Assembly (NCBI GenBank): GCA_001749745.1
Contig: JWTM01000532.1
Coordinates: 1-64,000, forward strand
Direction: 5' to 3'
DNA from: Candidatus Marispirochaeta associata
GTDB lineage: Bacteria > Spirochaetota > Spirochaetia > JC444 > Marispirochaetaceae
DNA: 64,000 bases
Positions within the stretch are counted from its first letter, which is position 1, and every line of letters begins with the position of its first letter. A model generated the notes under the pieces. The model was not told where the DNA came from. It saw only the letters and a program-made list of their open reading frames with translations, and did no database searches. Of the stretch, positions 1-8,982 are shown piece by piece. Made by a program: the position numbers and the translations under genes.

Positions 1-653
<653 letters not shown>

Positions 654-862
654 TATTATTGTTTGCTCTATTTCATCTGCAGGCGGGAAACCCCATTTAC
701 GTTTTCCACTGCTCTATGTCAAAAATACATAGTCTATTCTTAAAATGGATAGACGCACAAATTGTTCAAGGCGAACCGATCAGCTGTGCTGATTTGGTTG
801 ACGCTTGGACAGAGGGAGTCGGAGGGGTACGCCCCGATGACGACCGTAAAAAGGCAATTATT
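654..862 (+). other. 23S-5S internal transcribed spacer
   Basis: About 209 bases separate 23S from 5S. I see no tRNA cloverleaf in it. A short palindromic hairpin (GGCAATTATTGCC, about 853-865) sits on the 5S 5' boundary and could be part of a processing stem. Nothing else recognisable. Confidence 0.7.
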
Positions 863-972
<110 letters not shown>

Positions 973-1024
973 TTTTTTTATTAATCACGCGTACCGGACC
1001 GTAGGGAGGAACGCGTGAGGGACA

Positions 1025-1196
1025 AGTACGGCTTTTCGCGGAGCGAAAAACGTACGGTCCCAAATAGCGGTCGCCCCACAGGGGCGGCAGCTTAGACTAA
1101 GAGACAGGCGACGTCGAAGATACGTGCGGCTTGCGAAGCAAACGCGCGAAGTCGAGGAGCGTTAGCGACGCAGACCATCGCCTGGCTTTTTCTTTG
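1025..1196 (+). repeat. rrn-downstream repeat, copy A
   Basis: This ~172-bp stretch is almost identical to 1321-1492 (offset 296). It is rich in small hairpins (for example CTTTTCGCGGAGCGAAAAAC) and ends with ATCGCCTGGC followed by a T-run. CAGGCGA (from 1105) can pair with TCGCCTG (about 1178-1184) just before the T-run, so the unit folds as a large terminator-like structure. The end resembles the 5S 3' end (GTCGCCTGGC plus T-run). No credible coding frame. Confidence 0.8.
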
Positions 1197-1279
1197 TCCA
1201 AACGGCAAAGCCGTTTGGCAAAGAGAAGTCGAGGTTTGCGCTCCCCTACGGGAAGACGCTGGACCTGGCTTTATCTTTC

Positions 1280-1544
1280 CGTTCCTCGGACCAGGGGTCC
1301 TGTGGTACGCAAAGTGGACGAGTACGGCTTTTCGCGGAGCGAAAAACGTACGGTCCCAAATAGCGGTCGCCCCACAGGGGCGGCAGCTTAGACTAAGAGA
1401 CAGGCGACGTCGAAGATACGTGCGGCTTGCGAAGCAAACGCGCGAAGTCGAGGAGCGTTAGCGACGCAGACCATCGCCCGGCTTTTTTCTTTGCGTTCCT
1501 CGGACCAGAGGTCCTGCGGTACGCAAAGCGGACGAATACGGCTT
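1280..1544 (+). repeat. rrn-downstream repeats, copy B and flanking module
   Basis: 1321-1492 is the second copy of the ~172-bp unit. The module before it (1280-1330, starting CGTTCCTCGGACCAG) recurs after it at 1494-1544, giving a tandem period of about 214 bp with the last unit truncated. Between copies A and B (1197-1279) are other hairpins, such as AAACGGCAAAGCCGTTT. The block ends before 1560 and holds no gene. Its place behind an rRNA operon suggests stacked terminators or a recombination-generated array; this is inference. Confidence 0.75.
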
Positions 1545-1596
1545 ATCAAGTGAACTACCCTCGAGAAATCCTATTCAAATTATCAAATGATTTTTC

Positions 1597-1646
1597 TTGA
1601 CAATTAGGCAAAGGCAAAACATAATGTATACGTATACATTATGTTT
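1597..1646 (+). promoter_or_regulatory. Promoter with 30-bp perfect palindromic operator
   Basis: A consensus -35 TTGACA (1597-1602) is followed after 17 bp by -10 CATAAT (1620-1625). A perfect 30-bp palindrome, with half-site AAACATAATGTATAC (1617-1631) and its reverse complement (1632-1646), covers the -10 box and likely start site. The TGTATAC core resembles operators of GntR/FCD-type regulators, but no such regulator lies in the window. It should repress the URO-D-family gene starting at 1716. Confidence 0.75.
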
Positions 1647-1715
1647 GATCTATAACAATCGAGCTATAGCATCATTTACATAAGTCTAATCATGTGCCGA
1701 AGGAAGGTAAAATTT

Positions 1716-2759
1716 ATGTCCACTCTAAGAGAAAAGAACTTTCGAAGATTAAATCAGAGTATTAATGGTGAGAAATCAGACGCTCATGCAGTTTTTCACT
1801 ATTATACCTATCCATTTTTTCAATCGATAACGGGTGTGGACCTGGATGAGTTCTTTCATAATCCTGAAGTCGCCATGCAATCACAGATCGAAGCGCTGGA
1901 AAAAATTGAGAATATCGGCAATCCAGTTCCAGATATGGGATCCGTAGCTGTTGCTAGCGGGTTAGGAGGGGTAGTAGCTTTTGACGACAGCGGTTTCATT
2001 TCTGTACATCCTAATCCAAGAATTGTCGAGGCAAAAAGCGTAGAGGACCTTGATTGGTTGCAGCCCGGCGATCCCTATGGGGACAATTATATGGGGAGAG
2101 CGCTTAAAACTCTGGAGTACATGGTTGAACATTGTCCTGATGGATATTCGGTCAATCCACACCCGATAATGGGACCATACACTACAGGAGCAAATCTACG
2201 AGGAATCAGTGATTTTTGTGCGGATACACTTGTTGAACCCGATATTGTCAAGAAAATTCTGGATGTCGTTATTGAAACGCAGATTTTATTCCTCAAGGCT
2301 CAGGAAAAGATACTCGGAAAATTAAAACATGTCTTAGTCTGTGATGATCTTTCGGCCTTCTTGAGCGAACCGGTTTATCGGGAATTCATTCTTCCAGGGT
2401 ATAAAAGGATTTTTGAAGATTTTCCACAAACTCAACGCTGGCTTCATAACGATTCAACGGCAAGACATGTCGCTCCTGCGATTGGAGATTCAGGTATGGT
2501 TGCATGGCAATATCATCCTGATATCTCTCCTCAAGATGCACTAGAGTTGACCCGTGGCAAGGTGACGCTGCTCGGCGGGATTAGTCCCTTAGAGCTGCAG
2601 GGCTGGTCTGTTGATGAAACATATGCGAAGAGTATTGAGGTACTGGAGTCATTTAAAGGGAATAGCAAATTTGTACTTGCCGCAGGCGGATCCGTAAATC
2701 AGGTTCCCATCGAAAACCTGATGGCGATGTTCAAAGCTGCAGATGATTTCGGTATGTAA
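1716..2759 (+). CDS. Uroporphyrinogen decarboxylase (URO-D) family protein
   Basis: A 347-residue protein of the URO-D/corrinoid methyltransferase superfamily (HemE, MtaA and CmuA relatives). Family-like features include the C-terminal run reading LLGGISPLEL, then LAAGGSVNQVPIENL, and a central histidine region (HNDSTARHVAPAI). Start chosen at 1716 because AGGAAGG (1701-1707) lies 8 bases upstream; an in-frame ATG at 1692 is less likely. It is not adjacent to haem genes and has its own operator-controlled promoter, so a catabolic or methyl-transfer role is more likely than haem synthesis. Substrate unknown. The A+T-richer codon use differs from most of the window, compatible with acquisition by transfer. 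Confidence 0.75.
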   Translation: MSTLREKNFRRLNQSINGEKSDAHAVFHYYTYPFFQSITGVDLDEFFHNPEVAMQSQIEALEKIENIGNPVPDMGSVAVASGLGGVVAFDDSGFISVHPNPRIVEAKSVEDLDWLQPGDPYGDNYMGRALKTLEYMVEHCPDGYSVNPHPIMGPYTTGANLRGISDFCADTLVEPDIVKKILDVVIETQILFLKAQEKILGKLKHVLVCDDLSAFLSEPVYREFILPGYKRIFEDFPQTQRWLHNDSTARHVAPAIGDSGMVAWQYHPDISPQDALELTRGKVTLLGGISPLELQGWSVDETYAKSIEVLESFKGNSKFVLAAGGSVNQVPIENLMAMFKAADDFGM

Positions 2760-2973
2760 AGGATAATTGTCTTTCGGATCACTCGCGGACTCTTTTCGTC
2801 GGAGGGTCCGCTGTGGTCGTAACGAGAGAATACTTTTCCGTAATAGTGGCTATACATAAAGATCAATCTAAATAAAGAGCGTAGTACCCGCTATTAGCTT
2901 TCTTCATTGCGGTATATACTGCACATACTTTAATGGGAAGAAATCTCAATTGGTATGTAAGGATAGATCAGCA
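2760..2973 (+). other. Intergenic stretch with a hairpin
   Basis: A 214-bp A+T-rich gap. GCGGAC (2785-2790) and GTCCGC (2806-2811) can pair around a 15-base loop, but no T-run follows, so it is at best a weak terminator. No promoter for the downstream transporter could be fixed with confidence. Confidence 0.4.
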
Positions 2974-4215
2974 ATGGCAAACGAACGATCAGGATCAGCA
3001 CCGGATACGGCACGATATAGTTCAAAAGATGCTAACAGCAGCGAATTCCAGACCGACAAGGTACTTACCGTCTCATTGAGTCATATGCTTCATGATATCT
3101 ACGGCGCTTTTCTTGCGCCTATGCTCCCGCTACTGGTGGATAAACTGGGCATCACCCTCGCTATGGCCGGAATGCTGGATACCGTGCGAAACATTCCTTC
3201 CCTTCTTAATCCGTTTTTCGGGATTATGGCTGATAAAATTACCGTTCGCTATTTTGTTATCCTCTCCCCTGCAGTGAGCGCCACCATAATGAGTCTACTC
3301 GGTATAGCGCCGAGCTACACGGTTGCGGTAATCATGCTGTTGGTAATGGGGGTCAGCTCATCCCTCTTCCATGTGCCTTCTCCGGTGGTGATTAAGCGCT
3401 TTTCTGGCAACAAGACCGGCATGGGGATGAGCTGGTACATGCTGGGGGGCGAGTTCTCCCGGACCCTCGGCCCTGTGATTATAACCTGGGCCATAACCCG
3501 CTGGACCCTGGAAGGGACGTGGCGCTTGATGCCGGTCGGATTAATTGCTTCCTTCGTTCTCTATCTTAAGTTGAGGGATGTGGATGAGCGGGATTCTGTC
3601 AGAAAACCGGCCCCTTTGCACCGGGAAAGCGGGAAGGGGGTTTCCTTGACTCCGCTCTTGCTTTCCATCGGAGGGTACACCCTTTTCATGATGGCCACAA
3701 AGGTAGCGGTGACCCTTTATCTTCCGGCTTATCTGGTCAGTCAGGGAAGGAGCCTGATGTCTGCCAGTTTTCTCTTGTCCGTACTGCAGTTCGCCGGTGC
3801 GGCAGGGACCTTGACGGCGGGAACCATCTCGGACAGAATCGGGCGGAAAACCACCCTCTATATCGCCGGCATTGTCTCCCCCCTGATGATGTGGCTCTTT
3901 CTGGTAAGTCCAGGCCATTTCGCGGCGCCCATACTCGCGCTTCTAGGATTCTTTCTCTTTACCAGCGGGCCGGTACTCCTTGCGCTAGTGCAGGATGCCG
4001 ACTCGGATTATCCCGCCTTCGCGAACGGCATGTATATGACCATTAATTTTGGTGTTCGAGCTTTATCGGTCTTTCTGGTTGGATTTTTCATCGAAAGGAT
4101 CGGTTTCCAGGCTAGCTACAGAATTGCGGCGTACTGGTCGGCGGGGGTGTTGCTGTTTATATTCCTGATGCCGGAGAAACGGCGGCCTAGCGGTAGAGCT
4201 TCCCGCATTGAATAA
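2974..4215 (+). CDS. MFS transporter, fosmidomycin-resistance (Fsr)-like
   Basis: A 413-residue 12-helix major facilitator. The N-terminal helix reads LSHMLHDIYGAFLAPMLPLL, the hallmark of the Fsr group (histidine-aspartate early in TM1, then APxLPLL). The conserved loop motif after TM2 (GIMADK) and a second in the C half (GTISDRIGRK) are present. Start taken at the ATG at 2974, with TAAGGA upstream; an in-frame TTG at 2950 exists. Since this organism makes isoprenoids by the mevalonate route in this window, fosmidomycin itself is unlikely to be the physiological substrate. It stands alone, so cargo cannot be inferred. Confidence 0.82.
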   Translation: MANERSGSAPDTARYSSKDANSSEFQTDKVLTVSLSHMLHDIYGAFLAPMLPLLVDKLGITLAMAGMLDTVRNIPSLLNPFFGIMADKITVRYFVILSPAVSATIMSLLGIAPSYTVAVIMLLVMGVSSSLFHVPSPVVIKRFSGNKTGMGMSWYMLGGEFSRTLGPVIITWAITRWTLEGTWRLMPVGLIASFVLYLKLRDVDERDSVRKPAPLHRESGKGVSLTPLLLSIGGYTLFMMATKVAVTLYLPAYLVSQGRSLMSASFLLSVLQFAGAAGTLTAGTISDRIGRKTTLYIAGIVSPLMMWLFLVSPGHFAAPILALLGFFLFTSGPVLLALVQDADSDYPAFANGMYMTINFGVRALSVFLVGFFIERIGFQASYRIAAYWSAGVLLFIFLMPEKRRPSGRASRIE

Positions 4216-4271
4216 TCAAGCCCATCTAGAGTATAACTCCCTGTAAGATCAATCCAAGAAAGAGAGCATAC

Positions 4272-5381
4272 ATGGCCCTGAACTGTGGAATCGTCGGACT
4301 TCCAAATGTCGGTAAATCAACTATCTTCTCAGCCCTGACCTCAGCTCCAGCCGAGGCGGCGAATTACCCTTTCTGTACTATCGATCCAAATATTGGGATG
4401 GTATCCGTACCCGACGAGCGTTTGGACCAAATCGTAGAATTGATTCCCACGGAGAAAGTAATCCCCGCCGCGGTAGAATTCGTCGATATCGCCGGCCTTG
4501 TAAAGGGGGCATCCAAGGGCGAGGGCTTGGGCAATAAATTTCTAGCCAATATTCGCGAGGTTGGAATTATCGCCCATGTAGTTCGTTGCTTTGTAGACGA
4601 CGACGTCACCCACGTCAGTAACAAGATCGACCCTGCTTCGGATGTGGAGACAATCAATATTGAGCTGGCCCTTGCCGATTTAGAGACGGTGGAGAAGCGG
4701 CTCGAAAAAAACAGCAAGAACCTCAGGTCACCCGACAAGGATGTGAAGAAGCGGGCAGAGATCGCCGAGGCGGTTCTGACGCGCTTGCAGGCTGTCTTGG
4801 CAGAGGGAAAGCCGGCGCGCTCCCTGGAGTTCACCAAGGATGAATCCGAAGTGCTGAAGGAGCTTCAGCTGATTACTCGGAAGAAACAGATCTACGTAGC
4901 AAATGTGGACGAGGATTCAATCAACGAAGAGAATGAGTATGTTCAGGCGTTGCGCAAGATTGCCGCGAACGACGGCACGGATATCGTAACTATCTGCGGC
5001 AAACTCGAGGCCGATATCGCCGCTTTGGAGACCAGTGAAGAACGGGAAATATTCCTGGAGGAAGCGGGATTGAGCGAGTCGGGACTGTCGCGCTTGATTC
5101 GGAAAACCTATTCCACCTTAGGCTTACGGACCTTCTTCACCGCCGGACCCAAGGAGGTCCGTGCCTGGACCTTCCACGAAGGCAATAAAGCGCCTCAGGC
5201 AGCCGGCGTGATCCACACCGACTTCGAGAAGGGCTTTATCAAGGCTGAGGTCTATCATTGTGATGATCTCTTTACCTTCCGCAGTGAGCAGAAGGTTAAG
5301 GAAGCCGGAAAGCTGCGTATTGAAGGAAAGGAATACCTCGTTAAGGACGGCGATGTAATGTTCTTTAAGTTCAATGTGTAA
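4272..5381 (+). CDS. ychF: Ribosome-binding ATPase YchF (Obg family)
   Basis: A 369-residue TRAFAC P-loop NTPase of the Obg/YchF branch. N-terminal G1 reads GLPNVGKST (residues ~8-16), then NYPFCTIDPN, switch II DIAGLVKGASKGEGLGN, and a nonstandard specificity motif NVDE in place of NKxD, which in the family favours ATP over GTP. A helical coiled-coil arm lies around residues 130-200, and a TGS domain fills the C-terminal ~85 residues, ending in KDGDVMFFKFNV as in other YchF proteins. Length is typical. It precedes a small unknown gene by 7 bp, likely one transcript. The role is ribosome-associated stress or translation quality control, known from the family. Confidence 0.95.
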   Translation: MALNCGIVGLPNVGKSTIFSALTSAPAEAANYPFCTIDPNIGMVSVPDERLDQIVELIPTEKVIPAAVEFVDIAGLVKGASKGEGLGNKFLANIREVGIIAHVVRCFVDDDVTHVSNKIDPASDVETINIELALADLETVEKRLEKNSKNLRSPDKDVKKRAEIAEAVLTRLQAVLAEGKPARSLEFTKDESEVLKELQLITRKKQIYVANVDEDSINEENEYVQALRKIAANDGTDIVTICGKLEADIAALETSEEREIFLEEAGLSESGLSRLIRKTYSTLGLRTFFTAGPKEVRAWTFHEGNKAPQAAGVIHTDFEKGFIKAEVYHCDDLFTFRSEQKVKEAGKLRIEGKEYLVKDGDVMFFKFNV

Positions 5382-5388
5382 TTGAATA

Positions 5389-5949
5389 ATGGACAAGGAA
5401 CGGATCTATCCAATTCTCGATTTCATTCTCAATCACGCCGATCGCGAGGAGCTTGAGGCTATTCGCCAGGCTCTCAAGCGCAGAGAAGGTCAGGTATCGT
5501 TCGGCGGTCTGGATGTTCAGACCATTGCCAAAGAGACCGGCAGGAGTATTGAAGAGCAGATCGGCGGCGGAATAGATTCGATGCGCCAGATGATCCGTAA
5601 ATTTGCCGTGGATATTATAAAAAAAGAAGCGCCGGATATTGCTGATCGAGATCTTGAGGCGCTTATCTCGGCCTGGATACCTACTCCCGGACAACAGCAA
5701 GGCTCACCTCGATCCGGTGAGGGTAAGATTCCCAAGGATTTGCTGGTTACGATGATCAAACAGTATATTGCTTACAAGACGGAGACCATGGATCCCCGGG
5801 AGCTCCGTGAACTGAGCCGCGAGATGATGGACTGGCCGGAACGCTACTGGGAATCCTTTCCCCAGAGTATACAACGGATTATTACCAAGTACCTGCGCGG
5901 AGAGATAGAAGCTGATATGTGCTGGGAGCTGATCGAGCGATCGCTTTGA
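5389..5949 (+). CDS. Conserved-looking hypothetical protein downstream of ychF
   Basis: A 186-residue soluble protein starting 7 bp after ychF, with no good Shine-Dalgarno of its own, so probably translationally coupled. Predicted mostly helical: helices in residues 1-35 and 45-95, a proline/glycine-rich linker near 103-115, then a helical C-terminal part rich in Glu/Arg (MDPRELRELSREMMDW). No signal peptide or membrane segment. I do not recognise a family. Coding potential is supported by codon use and operon spacing. Confidence 0.7.
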   Translation: MDKERIYPILDFILNHADREELEAIRQALKRREGQVSFGGLDVQTIAKETGRSIEEQIGGGIDSMRQMIRKFAVDIIKKEAPDIADRDLEALISAWIPTPGQQQGSPRSGEGKIPKDLLVTMIKQYIAYKTETMDPRELRELSREMMDWPERYWESFPQSIQRIITKYLRGEIEADMCWELIERSL

Positions 5950-5955
5950 TTATTC

Positions 5956-6420
5956 TTAAATTGTAGTCATCTTGTTGGGTGAGGTCTCCCGCAGATATAC
6001 CTTCTTGAATCGCCCGGAATCGGCCGGCGTTGTCAACCCGTGGCTCGAGGAGAGGAAAAAGAGTACATCCTGCATATCCTTGTAACTCTTCGATAGGGAA
6101 AAACGAAAGAAAAATTTCTTGCCGGTAATGAACTTTCTCTTTGTAAGGTCCTCTTCCAAACTGGGATCGGTTATCCTGCGCAGGCGGGACCTTAAACCAC
6201 CGTACCAGACGAGATCGACTTCGTGCAGGATAAGCTTCCCATAGGGATCTCGATAGTAGAGTTCGTAGACTCCTGACATGGCGGGGACGGATGAGTTGAT
6301 TTTATACTTATCCGCACCAACCAAAGGAGACCAGTGAACCGTATAGTAACCGTTCTGATTACGCTGCATGCGCTCGATGATAGGTTCCGGTAGATTCAAA
6401 CAGCTCCTCCCTAAGGACAT
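5956..6420 (-). CDS. Hypothetical protein, convergent with the ychF operon
   Basis: A 154-residue basic soluble protein with no signal peptide. Aromatic- and lysine-rich β-type segments (GKKFFFRFSLSKSYKDMQDV) suggest a small β-sheet fold. No family recognised. The ATG at 6420 lacks an SD at normal spacing; an in-frame TTG at codon 8 (6399) has GGGAGGAG upstream at ~5 bases and may be the true start, giving 147 residues. It ends 6 bp from the stop of the preceding convergent gene. Confidence 0.6.
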   Translation of the reverse strand: MSLGRSCLNLPEPIIERMQRNQNGYYTVHWSPLVGADKYKINSSVPAMSGVYELYYRDPYGKLILHEVDLVWYGGLRSRLRRITDPSLEEDLTKRKFITGKKFFFRFSLSKSYKDMQDVLFFLSSSHGLTTPADSGRFKKVYLRETSPNKMTTI

Positions 6421-6477
6421 CCTTGTATTAATAGTCTATTAGCAAGGAGCCTCTTCTTCAAGCGATGCCGGGGTATA

Positions 6478-7011
6478 TCAATAAGCTGCGTCCGCGTATT
6501 CCACTAATCCCCCTGCGCGTATGAGTTCCTGCTCAAAGCTGCTGAGCTTGAGGGGGATCTCTTTGGGGAGGGAGTTCTGCTTGTCCAGGCGGTACTCGAG
6601 CAGACACTTTTCGATATCGGCGTTGAGAAGCAGGGAGCCCTGCTGTGCGAGGGCAGCCATATCCTCGATGATAGCCTCGTCAACCTCTGCGGCGAGCATT
6701 CCGCAGTTGAACATGTTCTGCCGGAAGATGCGCGCAAAGCTGGGCGCTACCACCATATTGATACCGCGGGCTTCCAGCGCCCAGGGGGCGTGCTCTCTGG
6801 AGGAACCGCAACCGAAATTGGCTCCGCCGACAACGGCGGATACTCCCTCAAGATCCTTCTCCGGAGAGAATCCCTCCAGTTTGAGGTCTTCCAGCAGATG
6901 CGGCCCCAGGGCTTCCCGGGTGATTTCGGTCAGGTAGCGGGCGGGGATTATCTCGTCGGTATTGATATCGTTGCGCTTGAGCACAAGCGCTTTTCCTGTA
7001 AACTCTTTCAT
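6478..7011 (-). CDS. leuD: 3-isopropylmalate dehydratase-like, small subunit (LeuD family)
   Basis: A 177-residue swivel-domain subunit of the aconitase superfamily. The motif DINTDEIIPARYL (residues ~15-27) and the GANFGCGSSREHAPWAL signature (~63-79) are diagnostic. It partners with the large subunit encoded 35 bp upstream. The segment after ARYL, which sets substrate specificity in this family, reads TEITREALG. I cannot assign isopropylmalate over homoaconitate or 2,3-dimethylmalate from it. No leuA or leuB is in the window, so the leu symbol is tentative. Confidence 0.85.
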   Translation of the reverse strand: MKEFTGKALVLKRNDINTDEIIPARYLTEITREALGPHLLEDLKLEGFSPEKDLEGVSAVVGGANFGCGSSREHAPWALEARGINMVVAPSFARIFRQNMFNCGMLAAEVDEAIIEDMAALAQQGSLLLNADIEKCLLEYRLDKQNSLPKEIPLKLSSFEQELIRAGGLVEYADAAY

Positions 7012-7046
7012 CGTATTCGGCTTCCTTATACTCTTGATTTTTCGGC

Positions 7047-8324
7047 TTAGATCTCGGCGCTACTCAGACGGCCGGTGAGGGCAGTGGCGGCGGCGCTTGC
7101 GGGACTCATTAAATGAACCATCCCACCTTTACCCATACGCCCGTTAAAGTTCCGGTTGGTGGTAGACGCGCAGACCTCGCCGTCGGCAAGGACGCCGTTG
7201 CTCATGCCCAGGCAGGCGCCGCAGGTGGGATTAGTAACACAGAAACCTGAATCCATGAAAATCTGGAGAAGCCCCTCATCCATTGCCTGCCGGTAGACAG
7301 CGGGCGTTGCCGGCGATACGATTCCCCGTACCCGGGAATTGATCCTATTTCCCTTCAGAACCGCAGCAGCCTCCCGGAGATCCTCGATTCTACCGTTGGT
7401 ACAGGACCCAATATAGACCTGATCGACCGGTGTCTCTTCGAAATCGCGCAGAGATTTCACCTGGTCCGGTTTGTAGCCGAAGGTAGATACCGGTTCGATC
7501 ATGCTTGCATCGATCGATACAGTTTCGTTATATTCTGCATCCGCATCGGGCAGGTAGGCGGAATAGGTTTTCAGCGCCTCCTCTTTCGAAGCGAACTCAT
7601 CCTGTATGTAAGGCCAGAGATAATCGACGGTGGTCATGTCCGGAAGACAGATCCCGCAGGTAGCGCCGGCTTCGATCGCCATATTGCTGAGGGTCATCCG
7701 ACTCTCCATGCTCATCTTCTCGATTATGGGACCGTGAAATTCGATCACCCTGTCGGTTGCTCCGTTGACCCCGATTGTAGCGATAGTATGGAGGATCACA
7801 TCCTTGGCGAAAACGCCGGGCTTGAGATCTCCGCTATACTCGACTTTCATCGTGTGGGGCTCCCGGAAGAATCCGACGCCCTTGAGGATTCCTACCTCGA
7901 GGTCGGTGGTGCCCACCCCGGCGGCGAAGGCCCCGAAAGCGCCGTGGGTACAGGTATGAGAATCTCCCATAATGATGGTATACCCGGGGCGGACGAAGCC
8001 CTGTTCAGGGAAGAGGGCGTGACAGACACCGTTTTGTCCAATATCGAAGAAATCCTCGATCTCGTGTTTGCGGCACCAGTCCCTCAATACCTTGCCCTGC
8101 AGGGCGGTTTTCGAGTCTTTCGCCGGGGATACATGGTCGATTACGGCCTTAATCCTCGTTGTGTCGAATACCCGATCCTTTCCCCGTTTCTGAAGGTCGA
8201 GAATTGCACCCGGTGTAGTAATCTCGTGGCAGAAGACCGCGTCGAGTCTGAGGACGTAGCGCCCTGCTTCGGGACTGTCTACGTGATGGTCAGAAAAAAT
8301 CTTTTGAGCAACTGTGTTTCCCAT
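7047..8324 (-). CDS. leuC: 3-isopropylmalate dehydratase-like, large subunit (LeuC family)
   Basis: A 425-residue aconitase-superfamily catalytic subunit of the short (archaeal/type 2) LeuC class. The [4Fe-4S] ligands are visible in YIGSCTNGR (residues ~305-313) and TCGACLG (~370-376). Also typical are GDSHTCTHGAFGAFAAGVGT and SATP-like SPATPAVYRQA. It dehydrates and rehydrates a branched hydroxyacid with the LeuD partner. It lies 18 bp downstream of an XRE-cupin regulator, which likely shares its transcript. Related paralogues act on homoaconitate or dimethylmalate, so the substrate remains open. Confidence 0.87.
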   Translation of the reverse strand: MGNTVAQKIFSDHHVDSPEAGRYVLRLDAVFCHEITTPGAILDLQKRGKDRVFDTTRIKAVIDHVSPAKDSKTALQGKVLRDWCRKHEIEDFFDIGQNGVCHALFPEQGFVRPGYTIIMGDSHTCTHGAFGAFAAGVGTTDLEVGILKGVGFFREPHTMKVEYSGDLKPGVFAKDVILHTIATIGVNGATDRVIEFHGPIIEKMSMESRMTLSNMAIEAGATCGICLPDMTTVDYLWPYIQDEFASKEEALKTYSAYLPDADAEYNETVSIDASMIEPVSTFGYKPDQVKSLRDFEETPVDQVYIGSCTNGRIEDLREAAAVLKGNRINSRVRGIVSPATPAVYRQAMDEGLLQIFMDSGFCVTNPTCGACLGMSNGVLADGEVCASTTNRNFNGRMGKGGMVHLMSPASAAATALTGRLSSAEI

Positions 8325-8342
8325 AATCTATCTTTGTCCTCT

Positions 8343-8927
8343 CTATGTGCCTGCATTCTTAGGCGGTGTTATTATCCAAACGGCTTTTAGAGCCTCTGTT
8401 CCGCTATTTTCAAGCTGATGGGGAATATCCGAGTCGAAGGTTACACAGTCACCGGCTTCGAGGGCGTAGAGGGTGTCGCCGTATTTGAGTTCCGCCTTTC
8501 CCTCGAGGATTACCCCCAGCTCCTTGCCGCGATGACCGTACTGTTTATCCCCCCGGGTTGCTCCGGCATCCAGCGTTAAAAACAGAGCCTCCATGGAGCT
8601 CTCGTCGTTGGGATCGGAAATGGTCGTCAGGTGCTCGTAGGTAACCCCCCCGAAACTCCGCCGGCTGCGTTCATCCGGTTTCACCAGGTTGACCTTCTTC
8701 TTGCGTTTGTAGTCGCGAAAGAGGTAATCTAAATCGATCTCGAGGGCATCGGCGATACTAATTAGGGTGTCGACCGAAGGGGAGACCTTGTTGCGTTCTA
8801 TCTGCGATATTAGACTCTCGCTTACGCCGACCTGGCTGGCTACCTTTTTTAGGGTTATCCCCCGTCGCTCCCGAACGGCGCGCAGGGTTTCTCCGAATCT
8901 ATGTCGGGTATGGTCTTTTATTTTCAT
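8343..8927 (-). CDS. XRE-family regulator with C-terminal cupin domain
   Basis: A 194-residue regulator. The N-terminal helix-turn-helix spans residues ~10-70 (LRAVRERRGITLKKVASQVG, then VSESLISQIERNKVSPSVDTL). The C-terminal cupin_2 β-barrel covers ~105-190 (GHRGKELGVILEGKAELKYG, then DSDIPHQLEN). This architecture senses small molecules, often acids or sulfur/nitrogen metabolites. It is the first gene of a likely three-gene transcript with the LeuC/LeuD pair, suggesting that it controls them. Promoter at 8944-8972; GAGG precedes the ATG. Confidence 0.88.
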   Translation of the reverse strand: MKIKDHTRHRFGETLRAVRERRGITLKKVASQVGVSESLISQIERNKVSPSVDTLISIADALEIDLDYLFRDYKRKKKVNLVKPDERSRRSFGGVTYEHLTTISDPNDESSMEALFLTLDAGATRGDKQYGHRGKELGVILEGKAELKYGDTLYALEAGDCVTFDSDIPHQLENSGTEALKAVWIITPPKNAGT

Positions 8928-8943
8928 TTAAGCCTCTTAAGTA

Positions 8944-8972
8944 TTTATAAATAATTCTGACCCAATAGTCAA
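8944..8972 (-). promoter_or_regulatory. Promoter of the XRE-cupin/leuCD operon
   Basis: On the minus strand -35 TTGACT (8972-8967), 17-bp spacer, -10 TATAAA (8949-8944), then a short leader to the ATG at 8927. A near-consensus sigma-70 promoter. Confidence 0.75.
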
Positions 8973-8982
8973 TAAGAATTAG

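Noticed and set aside
654..862. tRNA between 23S and 5S
   Set aside because: No acceptor stem, T-loop GTTCGAAT or anticodon arm could be found.
1131..1391. 86-residue frame within the rrn repeats
   Set aside because: Arg/Ser-rich, spans the repeat units and has no SD; an artefact of the repeats.
2785..2811. Hairpin GCGGAC/GTCCGC as a terminator
   Set aside because: Loop too long and no T-run; kept only as a note in the intergenic entry.
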